Positions 50,696-59,466 of a DNA stretch of 64,000 bases are shown piece after piece (the first letter of the stretch is position 1; every line of letters starts with the position of its first letter). Position numbers and translations under genes: made by a program. The stretch covers positions 6,696,001 to 6,760,000 of the forward strand of contig NZ_CP022098.1 of NCBI RefSeq assembly GCF_002305875.1, given 5' to 3'. Under the pieces are notes generated by a model. It was not told where the DNA came from. It did not search any database and was given only the letters and a program-made list of their open reading frames with translations. The stretch comes from Cystobacter fuscus (GTDB lineage: Bacteria; Myxococcota; Myxococcia; Myxococcales; Myxococcaceae).

Positions 50696-52357
50696 ATGAG
50701 CTTCTTCCAGGAACCGCCCCGGCTGGGCAACCAGTATGACGAGGACGTCTTGCTGCGCAGCTACCTCGAGCGGGTGCTACCCCCCGACCTGAAGGCCTCG
50801 CTCGAGGACGAGTTCCGGGAGCTGGGCGAGCTGTCGGGCGGCTACTTCTACGAATTCCAGCTCAGGGATCGACTGAACGAGCCCGAGCTGACCCAGTGGA
50901 ACGCCTGGGGCCAGCGGGTGGACCACATCGAGGTGTCCCCCCTGTGGAAGGAAGCCGAGGCGCTGACGGCCAGGCGGGGGCTGGTGGCGGTGGCGTACGA
51001 GCGCAAGAGCGGAGACCGCTCGCGCGTGCACCAGTTCGCGCTCAACTACCTCATCCAACCGTCGCTGGACATCTACTCGTGTCCGCTGGCGATGACGGAC
51101 GGGGCGGCGCGCACGCTGCTGTCGCTGGACAACAAGGAGCTGGTGGAGCGCGCCCTGCCCCACCTGACGTCGAGGGAGCCGGCGACGTTCTGGACGTCGG
51201 GCCAGTGGATGACGGAGCGCACGGGCGGCTCGGACGTGGGGCTGACGCAGACGGTGGCGCGGCGGGACTCCGAGGGGTGGAAGCTGTACGGGACGAAGTG
51301 GTTCACCTCGGCGACGACGGCGCAGATGGCGCTGACGCTGGCGCGGCCCGAGGGCAATGGGGAGGGGGGCAAGGGCCTGGCGCTCTTCTACGTGGAGACG
51401 CGGGGGGCGGATGGGCGGATGAACGGGATTCAGATCAACCGGCTGAAGGACAAGCTGGGCACGCGCAAGGTGCCGACGGCGGAGCTGACGCTGGATGGGG
51501 CGCGGGCGGTGCCGGTGGCGGGGCTGACGGATGGCATCCGCAACATGGCGTCGATGCTGAACGTGACGCGCACGTGGAACGCCGTGGCGTCCGCGTGGAT
51601 GATGCGGCGGGGGCTGGCGCTGGCGCGCGACTACGCGAAGCGGCGGGTGCAGTTCGGCGCGCCCCTGGCCCAGAAGCCGCTGCACGTGGACACGCTGGCG
51701 GGGCTGGAGGCGGAGTTCCACGGGGGCTTCCTGCTGGCGTTCCGGGCGGCGGAGCTGCTGGGCAGGATGGAGGCGGGCACGGCGACGGAGGAGGAGCTGC
51801 TCCTGCAGCGGCTGGTGACGCCGCTGGCGAAGCTGACGCTGGGGCGGCAGACGGTGCACGTGACGTCGGAGGTGGTGGAGGGGTTTGGCGGCGCGGGGTA
51901 CGTGGAGGACACGGGCGTGCCGCGGCTGCTGGCGGACGCGCAGGTGTTGTCCATCTGGGAGGGGACGACGAACGTGCTCTCGCTGGACGCGCTGCGGGCG
52001 ATGGCCCGGGGGGGTGCGCTGGAGGCGCTGGACGTGGACGCGCGGCGGCGGCTGGCGACGGCGAAGGACGCGGGACTGCGGCCGGGAGTGGTGGCGGTGG
52101 AGGACGCGCTCGGGAAGGCGCGGGCGTGGGTGATGGAGGCGATGAAGGACCCGGCGGGGGTGGAGGCGGGAGCGCGGCGGTTCGCGCTGACGCTGGGCCG
52201 CGCCTACGAGCTGGCGCTGCTGGTAGAGCACGCGCAGTGGTGCCTGGACCACGGATACGGCCCGAGGGCGATGGCGGCGGCGCGGCGGCTCACGCGCCAT
52301 GGCGTGGATCTGCTCGCCGACATGAACCTGGAGGAGTCCCGGCTGCTCGTGGAGTAG
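50696..52357 (+). CDS. Acyl-CoA dehydrogenase, AidB-like
   Basis: A 553-residue flavoprotein of the acyl-CoA dehydrogenase superfamily. FAD/substrate motifs: WTSGQWMTERTGGSDVGLTQ near residue 165 (AidB-type GMTExxGGSD), GTKWFTSATTAQMALTLARP, and in the C-terminal helical domain EVVEGFGGAGYVEDTGVPRL, SIWEGTTNVLSLDALRAM. The large size (about 550 against 380 for classical ACADs) and the N-terminal extension are typical of AidB/isovaleryl-type homologues, some of which bind DNA and limit alkylation damage. The gene is divergent from the ATPase gene. The start is ATG 50696; the upstream open frame has no features. It ends one base before the convergent Uma2 gene. Confidence 0.9.
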   Translation: MSFFQEPPRLGNQYDEDVLLRSYLERVLPPDLKASLEDEFRELGELSGGYFYEFQLRDRLNEPELTQWNAWGQRVDHIEVSPLWKEAEALTARRGLVAVAYERKSGDRSRVHQFALNYLIQPSLDIYSCPLAMTDGAARTLLSLDNKELVERALPHLTSREPATFWTSGQWMTERTGGSDVGLTQTVARRDSEGWKLYGTKWFTSATTAQMALTLARPEGNGEGGKGLALFYVETRGADGRMNGIQINRLKDKLGTRKVPTAELTLDGARAVPVAGLTDGIRNMASMLNVTRTWNAVASAWMMRRGLALARDYAKRRVQFGAPLAQKPLHVDTLAGLEAEFHGGFLLAFRAAELLGRMEAGTATEEELLLQRLVTPLAKLTLGRQTVHVTSEVVEGFGGAGYVEDTGVPRLLADAQVLSIWEGTTNVLSLDALRAMARGGALEALDVDARRRLATAKDAGLRPGVVAVEDALGKARAWVMEAMKDPAGVEAGARRFALTLGRAYELALLVEHAQWCLDHGYGPRAMAAARRLTRHGVDLLADMNLEESRLLVE

Positions 52358-52915
52358 TCAGCGCGCCCAGAGCCCACCCAGCTCCAACAGGAGCGGCGTG
52401 AAGGGCTCGGCGCGCACGAGGGCCTGTCCGCTGTGCGTACCCAAGGGTGCCCAGCGGGCACCTTCCAACCCGTACACCTCCAGGGCCTGCCGCGGCGGGT
52501 CCACCAACCACAGGTGGCGTACGCCCTCTCGGGCATAGACCTTCATCTTCTTCTCCCGGTCCAGCACTGCCGTGGACGGGGAGAGCACCTCACAGATCCA
52601 ATCCGGTGCGAGGGTGACGCCTACCTCCTCGGGCATCTCCGGCATGCGCTCGCGGCGCCAGGCGGCGAGGTCCGGCACCAGGATGTCCTCTCCCAGGTGC
52701 AGCTCGGGCTCGAAGAGGAGTAGCCAGCCACCAGGGCCTCCCCTCCCCTGGTCAAAGGGGTTGTAGAGGGCGTTGTGCAACGCGCCCTGGGCGCGCGCAT
52801 GGCGCAAGGCGGGCCGGGGACTGACGTACAGCTCGCCGTCCACCCGTTCCGCCACGCGGTGTGGAGGGACTGCCTCCAGGTCCGCGTCGGTCGCCTCGCG
52901 CCGCTGGCCGCTCAT
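52358..52915 (-). CDS. Uma2 family (DUF820) PD-(D/E)xK nuclease-like protein
   Basis: A 185-residue protein with the Uma2 layout: HRVAERVDGELYVSPRPALR at the N-terminus, GEDILVPDLAAWRRERMPEM, PDWICEVLSPSTAVLDREKK (D...E-x-LSPST core) and MKVYAREGVRHLWLVDPPRQ. The family has a restriction-endonuclease fold and is very abundant in myxobacteria and cyanobacteria, function unknown. An in-frame ATG at 52987 would add 24 residues of poor conservation; the inner Met fits the usual family start. It is convergent with the acyl-CoA dehydrogenase gene, with no space between stops. Confidence 0.85.
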   Translation of the reverse strand: MSGQRREATDADLEAVPPHRVAERVDGELYVSPRPALRHARAQGALHNALYNPFDQGRGGPGGWLLLFEPELHLGEDILVPDLAAWRRERMPEMPEEVGVTLAPDWICEVLSPSTAVLDREKKMKVYAREGVRHLWLVDPPRQALEVYGLEGARWAPLGTHSGQALVRAEPFTPLLLELGGLWAR

Positions 52916-53072
52916 GCCTGGAGGATGAACAGCCGGACGTGCCTCTTCAAGGGCGGTCCACGGAGTGCCGCTGGATTCAGGGTTCATCCGAACAAGCTAC
53001 ACCCTACCTCTGACATGAGGTAGCCCTGGCTGCCCACTCAGGTCACTCGTCACCCTTCACTGTTCATTCCCT

Positions 53073-54413
53073 TCACGCCGTCGGCCGGATGGAGCGTTGC
53101 GCCTGCCGGAAGAATTGGGAGCAGGAGTAGTCCAGAGGGGCCTCCCCGTGCCCAAGCGCATGGCGGGCACGCAAGAAGGGCAGCCACGCCTTGTCCCCCA
53201 CCCGCACCGCGCTCTCCTCCAGCTTGCGCCTCGGAACCCACTGCCCTCCCAACGCGGACACCAGGAACATCCCCAGCCAGGCCCCCAGGGCGGGAATCAA
53301 CGCCTCCTTTTCCTCCGCCGAGAAGCGTTTCCCCCAGCCCAGGTGCCACAGGGCGAAGTCCACCGCGGCGAGCGCCTCCAGCGTTCCCTCCGTCGCCTCG
53401 GGCACCTGCTGCGAGTGCATCAGCGCGACGAGCTGCTCGGCATAGAGTCGCTCGTAGGTGTCGATGGCCTGCTTCACGTCCTCCACGTCCGGTGGAGGCG
53501 CCTGCTCCGCTGGCAGCCACTCCAAGACGGGAGGCGGATGGTAGAGGTTGAAGCGCTCGACCAAGCGGCGCTTGTTCTCGAGTCCCTCGAAGGCGATCTT
53601 CTTGTGGAGGATGTCGGCCACGTCTTCGTCGAAGTGCACGGGGATGGGGACGAAGACGCGGCTGCGCTGGCGCAGGGTGTCCAGGGTGGTTTCCAGTTTC
53701 AACTCGGGCCGCAGATGAACCAGGGCCCGGGCCTGGGCCAGCCGTGCTTCCTCAGAGTCGAAGTCCGCCGGCGTCGGCCGGGTGAGAAGAAGCACGGCTC
53801 CGCCTGGCAACTCCTCAACCATCGAGGCGGGCGTGGATAACACATGCTCACGCCCCATCTCCGACACCATCTGAGGCCCATACACATTGAGCCAGTAGAC
53901 TTCATCCACCCGGTAGGGCGCGAATGGATCTTCCGCCAGGGGATTGGTTCCCATGGAAAAGTCAGTGGAGCTATGCCCGAAGCCATAGGTCATGGGGAAT
54001 CGCGAGGCAAAACCCCTCACCCACGACAAAATCCGTCTCGTGTGGTCCTCAACGGCCACCGGTTGCCGGACAATCGAGAAGGGAGTGAGGTTCACACTCA
54101 CGAAGAGTCGCCCACTCCTTTCTTTCTCGGAAAGGCTGATCCACAACCCCATCCAGGGAGCATTGGAGCATTCAAGGGCGAACGACGTATGCCCTTCGCT
54201 GGATTGCTCGAGGAATATCTCGCGGACAGCCTTGCGAGAGTATTTTCGCCTCCTTCTTCCACTCAGGAGGGTGTCTAGCGAACTGCTTCCTTCCATGGAT
54301 TCGATGAAATCGAGTATCGTCTCAAACCCTTTCGCACCCTGCTCCACTGGATAGGCTGGCGAATGGAGATGGAGCCAGAATTCGTCTTGGCTGTTCCATT
54401 CATCACTCGACAT
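53073..54413 (-). CDS. Partner protein A of tandem lipoprotein module, probable immunity protein
   Basis: A 446-residue cytoplasmic protein (MSSDEWNSQDEFWLHLHSPA...) whose start overlaps the lipoprotein A stop by 11 bp. The N-terminal ~202 residues are homologous to but clearly diverged from partner B (for example GRRRRKYSRKAVREIFLEQS, YGFGHSSTDFSMGTNPLAED). The C-terminal ~244 residues, from GGAVLLLTRPTPADFDSEEA to the end, are nearly identical to partner B at DNA level. I recall similar proteins behind myxobacterial lipoproteins but no domain name. Immunity function is inferred from order, overlap and lack of signal. Last gene of a four-gene minus-strand array. Confidence 0.75.
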   Translation of the reverse strand: MSSDEWNSQDEFWLHLHSPAYPVEQGAKGFETILDFIESMEGSSSLDTLLSGRRRRKYSRKAVREIFLEQSSEGHTSFALECSNAPWMGLWISLSEKERSGRLFVSVNLTPFSIVRQPVAVEDHTRRILSWVRGFASRFPMTYGFGHSSTDFSMGTNPLAEDPFAPYRVDEVYWLNVYGPQMVSEMGREHVLSTPASMVEELPGGAVLLLTRPTPADFDSEEARLAQARALVHLRPELKLETTLDTLRQRSRVFVPIPVHFDEDVADILHKKIAFEGLENKRRLVERFNLYHPPPVLEWLPAEQAPPPDVEDVKQAIDTYERLYAEQLVALMHSQQVPEATEGTLEALAAVDFALWHLGWGKRFSAEEKEALIPALGAWLGMFLVSALGGQWVPRRKLEESAVRVGDKAWLPFLRARHALGHGEAPLDYSCSQFFRQAQRSIRPTA

Positions 54414-55821
54414 GGAAATGAAGCTCGACACCACGAGATCTTGCCTCGAACCGAAGGGTTTTCCTGAAAACTTCTGGTACAAACCGCGCGTCATAAACAA
54501 GATGAACCTGGCTGACGGAGACTTCGCGTCCGAATAGTGGATGGCCAGGCCGACGAATCTCCACCCGTCCCCCGTATTTCTTCAGCGCCTCTCTGGCATC
54601 CATGGAAACCCAGTGGCGTGCTTCCACTTCGCTCATGCGCGTGAAGTCACGTTGTTTGTTACTGAAGCAATGCACCGTGGGCTTCCCTCCATGAACCAAG
54701 GATGCCTCGTCCACCGCGATCTGGTCCACAAAGGTCAGCACGGGCCCAGGCTCATGGGACAGTCCCAGGTTCCCATCCACCCGAGCCCGCGACATGCCTC
54801 GCAGATACACCCTCTCCGCCTGGGGCAGTGTGGTCTCCCTCTGGAGGGCTCGCGTCACCCCCTGCTGGAAGTCCAGCCCTCCTTGGACCTGGCTCCGGAA
54901 GATGGCGTAGTCCGGCCACTCCAGCGGCGGCTTCACCTCGGGCAACCGCGCCGATCTCGACCGGATCCCCGCCAGCTCGTCATAGCGCTTCTCCCAGTAG
55001 GCGACGTAGTCCACCCACCTCGGGTTGTCCGCGGCCACGCCAGGGGGAGGCTCCTGCAAGGAGGGCCGCCGACGTTCCAGCATCTTCAAGTCACTGGACT
55101 GGCGTGCGCCGCCCGCGACCGCCTCGGCCTCCCGCAGCCGGACCTCCAGCGCCGCCGCCTCCTCCAGCGCCGCCGCCTCTTCCACCTGGCTCAGCGCCCG
55201 CCGCCGCGCCACGCCCTCCCGGGCCAGCTTCTCCGCCTCCGCCGCGCCCGCCCTCACCTCTCCACTCGCGGCGCGGCCCTCCACCGCCATCGCCACGCCC
55301 CCCACGAGCAGGGCATTCAACGCCGCCGAGATGACGGCGCTCTCCACCTGCTCGCGCCGGGCCTGTCGCTCGAAGCCTCGTGCCAACAACCCCCGCAGCC
55401 GGGTGCCCCCCGGGCCCGGCGAGGGAATCAACTCGCCCAGTTCCGCCCAGCGCACCGTACACGTGGGCAGGGCGCTACAGCCCAGCCCCAGCGCCTTGTC
55501 CGCCAGCTCCACTCCCGCGGCCTCGGTCGCCACCTCCAGTTGGCTCAACAGCGTCCGGGCCCGCGCGTCCCCGGCCTGTGCATCCGCATAGACTTTTTCG
55601 AGATGCGCACTGCGATGGACCAGCAGCACTCCCGAGGTCTCGCCAACCAATCGCCCCCGGGCATCGCTGTACAGCCCATAGTCGAACGGGGGCGCCACAT
55701 CCCTCCGCCACATGTCCGACGGCACGGCATCCACACCGCCGCATCGGCTCCCCATCAACACCACGGAGAGCACTACCAGCCAGACCCACCCCAGGGGCCC
55801 TGAAGCGCAATGGGTGTTCAA
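54403..55821 (-). CDS. Lipoprotein A of tandem module, toxin-like
   Basis: A 472-residue exported protein. Start taken as TTG 55821, because GGAGGAGG stands 6 bp upstream and the copy B start aligns there. The hydrophobic segment VWLVVLSVVLMGS ends at RC; Arg before Cys is atypical for a lipobox. Residues ~160-250 are Ala/Glu-rich and partly hydrophobic (ALNALLVGGVAMAVEGRAAS, then a coiled coil AEAEKLAREGVARRRALSQV). The C-terminal region has YLRGMSRARVDGNLGLSHEP, VHCFSNKQRDFTRMSEVEAR and KKYGGRVEIRRPGHPLFG, a conserved putative effector domain. The last ~63 codons diverge from copy B. It begins 16 bp after the partner B stop, so all four genes are likely cotranscribed. Confidence 0.75.
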   Translation of the reverse strand: MNTHCASGPLGWVWLVVLSVVLMGSRCGGVDAVPSDMWRRDVAPPFDYGLYSDARGRLVGETSGVLLVHRSAHLEKVYADAQAGDARARTLLSQLEVATEAAGVELADKALGLGCSALPTCTVRWAELGELIPSPGPGGTRLRGLLARGFERQARREQVESAVISAALNALLVGGVAMAVEGRAASGEVRAGAAEAEKLAREGVARRRALSQVEEAAALEEAAALEVRLREAEAVAGGARQSSDLKMLERRRPSLQEPPPGVAADNPRWVDYVAYWEKRYDELAGIRSRSARLPEVKPPLEWPDYAIFRSQVQGGLDFQQGVTRALQRETTLPQAERVYLRGMSRARVDGNLGLSHEPGPVLTFVDQIAVDEASLVHGGKPTVHCFSNKQRDFTRMSEVEARHWVSMDAREALKKYGGRVEIRRPGHPLFGREVSVSQVHLVYDARFVPEVFRKTLRFEARSRGVELHFHVE

Positions 55822-55837
55822 CCGGAACCTCCTCCGT

Positions 55838-57178
55838 TCACGCCACCGGCCGGATGGAGCGTTGCGCCTGCCGGAAGAATTGGGAGCAGGAGTAGTCCAG
55901 AGGGGCCTCCCCGTGCCCAAGCGCATGGCGGGCACGCAAGAAGGGCAGCCACGCCTTGTCCCCCACCCGCACCGCGCTCTCCTCCAGCTTGCGCCTCGGA
56001 ACCCACTGCCCTCCCAACGCGGACACCAGGAACATCCCCAGCCAGGCCCCCAGGGCGGGAATCAACGCCTCCTTTTCCTCCGCCGAGAAGCGTTTCCCCC
56101 AGCCCAGGTGCCACAGGGCGAAGTCCACCGCGGCGAGCGCCTCCAGCGTTCCCTCCGTCGCCTCGGGCACCTGCTGCGAGTGCATCAGCGCGACGAGCTG
56201 CTCGGCATAGAGTCGCTCGTAGGTGTCGATGGCCTGCTTCACGTCCTCCACGTCCGGTGGAGGCGCCTGCTCCGCTGGCAGCCACTCCAAGACGGGAGGC
56301 GGATGGTAGAGGTTGAAGCGCTCGACCAAGCGGCGCTTGTTCTCGAGTCCCTCGAAGGCGATCTTCTTGTGGAGGATGTCGGCCACGTCTTCGTCGAAGT
56401 GCACGGGGATGGGGACGAAGACGCGGCTGCGCTGGCGCAGGGTGTCCAGGGTGGTTTCCAGTTTCAACTCGGGCCGCAGATGAACCAGGGCCCGGGCCTG
56501 GGCCAGCCGTGCTTCCTCAGAGTCGAAGTCCGCCGGCGTCGGCCGGGTGAGAAGAAGCACGGCTCCGCCTGGTAGGGTCTCGATATGTGAGGCAGGAGTG
56601 GAAAGGACTCGATCGTGTCCGAACTGTTCCAATAATCGCGAGCCATACACGCTCAACCAGTACTCCTCAAGAACAGAAGATCGATCAAAGGGATTCTCGG
56701 CGTTCAGGTCGACCCCCATACAGTAGTCGACCCAGCTATGGCCCAAGCCATGCGAAATGGAATATCGCTGGGCAAAGACCCGCACCAAGCTCAAGAGCTG
56801 TTCTACATACGTTTTTGCCAAGAGTTCTTCACGGACGAGGGAAAAGGGGCTGACCCTCAATTCGAGAGAAAGACGATCGGGTTTTTGCTCCTGTTGGAAG
56901 CTCAAGTGCACGCTGACATCAGGAGGCTCCGTCCTGTCCAGTGTGAACATGATACATGAACCAACGGCCATCTCCTGTAGATGCTTCCACAGAACCTGAC
57001 GAGAGTATTTTCGCTTGCGTCTTCCGGAGAAGATCCGATCTGGTCTCCAGCGCTCATCGAGAGACTCAATCATGATCAGCAGTTCTTCAAGCCCCTCGAA
57101 TCCTCTGTCGAGCGGATTGTCTGGAGAGTGAATTTCGAGATAAAAATCATCTTCTTCGTTCCACTCATCGTTACTCAT
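55838..57178 (-). CDS. Partner protein B of tandem lipoprotein module, probable immunity protein
   Basis: A 446-residue protein, the same length as partner A. Its ATG overlaps the lipoprotein B stop by 8 bp. The N-terminal ~202 residues (MSNDEWNEEDDFYLEIHSPD, GRRKRKYSRQVLWKHLQEMA, HGLGHSWVDYCMGVDLNAEN) are about 40 percent identical to partner A by eye, whereas the C-terminal ~244 are essentially identical. The gene segment for the N-terminal part is AT-richer. No signal peptide. The divergence confined to the part next to the lipoprotein C-terminus fits a specificity region facing the cognate effector. Confidence 0.75.
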   Translation of the reverse strand: MSNDEWNEEDDFYLEIHSPDNPLDRGFEGLEELLIMIESLDERWRPDRIFSGRRKRKYSRQVLWKHLQEMAVGSCIMFTLDRTEPPDVSVHLSFQQEQKPDRLSLELRVSPFSLVREELLAKTYVEQLLSLVRVFAQRYSISHGLGHSWVDYCMGVDLNAENPFDRSSVLEEYWLSVYGSRLLEQFGHDRVLSTPASHIETLPGGAVLLLTRPTPADFDSEEARLAQARALVHLRPELKLETTLDTLRQRSRVFVPIPVHFDEDVADILHKKIAFEGLENKRRLVERFNLYHPPPVLEWLPAEQAPPPDVEDVKQAIDTYERLYAEQLVALMHSQQVPEATEGTLEALAAVDFALWHLGWGKRFSAEEKEALIPALGAWLGMFLVSALGGQWVPRRKLEESAVRVGDKAWLPFLRARHALGHGEAPLDYSCSQFFRQAQRSIRPVA

Positions 57179-58601
57179 GAAAATGGATCTCGACATTGAA
57201 TTTTCTGGCGATCTGCTGAATCGCGACCCTGGTCCTTTTTTGAGGAACGAGCCGACCATCGTAGATAAGATGCACTTTGCTTATGGTGACCTTGCGTCCA
57301 AAAAGGGGATGGCCAGGGCGACGTATTTCAACCATTCCTCCATATTTTTCCAGTGCTTCCCTGGCATCCATGGAAACCCAATAGCGTGCTTCCACTTCGC
57401 TCATGCGCGTGAAGTCACGTTGCTTGTTACTGAAGCAATGCACCGTGGGCTTCCCTCCATGAACCAAGGATGCCTCGTCCACCGCGAGCTGGTCCACAAA
57501 GGTCAGCACGGGCCCAGGCTCATGGGACAGTCCCAGGTTCCCATCCACCCGAGCCCGCGACATGCCTCGCAGATACACCCGCTCCGACTGGGCCAGCGTG
57601 GTCTCCCTCTGGAGAGCACGCGTCACCCCCTGCTGGAAGTCCACTCCTCCCTGGACCTGACTCCGGAAGACAGCGTAGTCCGGCCACTCCAGCGGCGGCT
57701 TCACCTCGGGCAACCGCGCCGATCTCGATCGGTTCCCCGCCAGTTCCTCATAACGCTTCTCCCAGTAGGAGACGTAGTCCACCCACCTCGGGTGGTCCGC
57801 GGCCACGCCAGGGGGTGGCTCCTGCAAGGAGGGCCGCCGACGTTCCAGCATCTTCAAGTCACTGGACTGGCGCGCGCCGCCCGCGACCGCCTCGGCCTCC
57901 CGCAGCCGGACTTCCAGCGCCGCCGCTTCCTCCAGCGCCGCCGCCTCTTCCACCTGGCCCAGAGCGCGCTGCCGCGCCACACCCTCCCGGGCCAGCTTCT
58001 CCGCCTCCGCCGCTCCCGCCCTCACCTCCCCACTCGCGGCGCGGCCCTCCACCGCCATCGCCACGCCCCCCACGAGCAGGGCATTCAACGCCGCCGTGAT
58101 GACGGCGCTCTCCACCTGCTCGCGCCGGGCCTGCCGCTCGAAGCCTCGTGCCAACAATCCCCGCAGCCGGGTGCCCCCCGGGCCCGGCGAGGGAATCAAC
58201 TCGCCCAGTTCCGCCCAGCGCACCGTACACGTGGGCAAGGCGCTACAGCCCAGCCCCAGCGCCTTGTCCGCCAGCTCCACTCCCGCGGCCTCGGTCGCCA
58301 CCTCCAGTTGGTCCAGCAGCCTCCGGGCCCGCGCGTCCCCGGCCTGTGCATCCGCATAGACTTTTTCAAGATGCGCACTGCGATGGACCAGCAGCACTCC
58401 CGAGGTCTCGCCAACCAATCGCCCCCGGGCATCGCTGTACAGCCCATAGTCGAACGGGGGAGCCACATCCCTCCGCCACATTTCCGACGGCACGGCATCC
58501 ACACCGCCGCATCGGCTCCCCATCAACACCACGGAGAGCACCACCAGCCATGCCCGCCACAGGGGCCCTGAAGCGCAATGGGTGTTCAACCGGAACCTCA
58601 T
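57171..58601 (-). CDS. Lipoprotein B of tandem module, toxin-like
   Basis: A 476-residue exported protein starting at ATG 58601 (MRFRLNTHCASGPLWRAWLV), with the same hydrophobic segment and RC site as copy A. It is near-identical to copy A over the first ~410 residues, including the coiled coil and VHCFSNKQRDFTRMSEVEAR. The last ~63 residues differ: GRKVTISKVHLIYDGRLVPQ then KRTRVAIQQIARKFNVEIHF, while keeping the RPGHPLFG core. The pattern constant N-terminus/variable C-terminus plus cognate partner is that of polymorphic toxins. It would be the first gene of the array; its promoter should lie in 58602-58852. Confidence 0.75.
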   Translation of the reverse strand: MRFRLNTHCASGPLWRAWLVVLSVVLMGSRCGGVDAVPSEMWRRDVAPPFDYGLYSDARGRLVGETSGVLLVHRSAHLEKVYADAQAGDARARRLLDQLEVATEAAGVELADKALGLGCSALPTCTVRWAELGELIPSPGPGGTRLRGLLARGFERQARREQVESAVITAALNALLVGGVAMAVEGRAASGEVRAGAAEAEKLAREGVARQRALGQVEEAAALEEAAALEVRLREAEAVAGGARQSSDLKMLERRRPSLQEPPPGVAADHPRWVDYVSYWEKRYEELAGNRSRSARLPEVKPPLEWPDYAVFRSQVQGGVDFQQGVTRALQRETTLAQSERVYLRGMSRARVDGNLGLSHEPGPVLTFVDQLAVDEASLVHGGKPTVHCFSNKQRDFTRMSEVEARYWVSMDAREALEKYGGMVEIRRPGHPLFGRKVTISKVHLIYDGRLVPQKRTRVAIQQIARKFNVEIHFHE

Positions 58602-58852
58602 CCCGCCCTTCCGAAAAAAAGCCGTGTGGGCAGCAACGTTAACCCGCCCGGCCATGCTCCTCCACACCAGGATGCGGGGCCTCGCCTGCTCCACGAGCTG
58701 TCGGGTTTTCCCGTGAGCGCATGGACGATGGAAAGATGATGTGTTAATTCACCGCCACGCTCATGGACAGCCACACCGATATCACCGATGGTGTTGGTAA
58801 TCCCTGACGCATCAGGTCAATTCCGCCCCCAAGCATCTCATCCCCCGAGAAA

Positions 58853-59395
58853 ATGAACATGAATCATTTCAAGACGTGTGGTCTCGCCATGGTGGCAATC
58901 GCTTTCAGCGCGTGCGGTCCCGCTCCCGAAGGGTCGAAGCAGGCCGAGGGCGTCGCGCGGACCGAGTCAGCGCTGACGGCTCCCATTCCGAACACGACGT
59001 GCGTGGTCGAGGCGACGGAGCCCTACAAGTACGACAGCGGTCCGTACACGGGCCAGATCAGCGCCCAGGCGTCTGTCTGGGACTGCAGCCAGGACTACCC
59101 GATCATCTACGTGTGCTCGATCATCGAGAAGAAGTCGGTGAGCAGCACGGGCGTCGTCACCTGGACGGCGGTGCCGGGCAGCCGCAGCTGCTATGGCGAG
59201 ACGAACACCGACTTCGGCGGTCAGACGGCCACCCCCACCACCAACCCCGCGGGGACGTACCGCCAGCGCTCCGAGGCGGCGATCAAGCTCAACGCGACGA
59301 CGTGGACCCCGGCGCAGCCGTCGACCTGCGGCACGCTGTCCAGCAACGTGCCGTGCGCGTTCACCTCCGTGACCTCCCCGAGCGTCGCGCTGTAA
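58853..59395 (+). CDS. Small secreted lipoprotein of unknown function
   Basis: A 180-residue exported lipoprotein with lipobox FSAC (signal MNMNHFKTCGLAMVAIAFSA). The mature part is beta-rich, with six Cys (NTTCVVEATEPYKYDSGPYT, SVWDCSQDYPIIYVCSIIEK, SRSCYGETNTDFGGQ, STCGTLSSNVPCAF), probably three disulfides. No family recognised. It is divergent from the tandem lipoprotein module; the 251-bp gap between the starts must hold both promoters. Confidence 0.75.
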   Translation: MNMNHFKTCGLAMVAIAFSACGPAPEGSKQAEGVARTESALTAPIPNTTCVVEATEPYKYDSGPYTGQISAQASVWDCSQDYPIIYVCSIIEKKSVSSTGVVTWTAVPGSRSCYGETNTDFGGQTATPTTNPAGTYRQRSEAAIKLNATTWTPAQPSTCGTLSSNVPCAFTSVTSPSVAL

Positions 59396-59466
59396 TACGC
59401 GCCATCCGGGCGTGAGTCCCCGAAGGTCCGGCCCGTGCCTCGCGCGCGGGCCGGACCCGTGGCACC

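Larger units (their letters stand above)
53073..55821 (-). repeat. Tandem duplication unit A (lipoprotein A + partner A)
   Basis: This unit is ~2.75 kb and is followed by a near copy at 55838-58601 (offset 2765-2768 bp). The outer blocks 53073-53807 (735 bp, almost identical to 55838-56572) and 54593-55821 (nearly identical to 57361-58601) flank a diverged central block 53808-54592. Confidence 0.85.
55838..58601 (-). repeat. Tandem duplication unit B (lipoprotein B + partner B)
   Basis: This is the copy of unit A. The diverged central block is 56573-57360 (788 bp, against 785 bp in unit A), covering the last ~63 codons of the lipoprotein and the first ~202 codons of the partner. The outer parts are almost unchanged. 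Confidence 0.85.
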
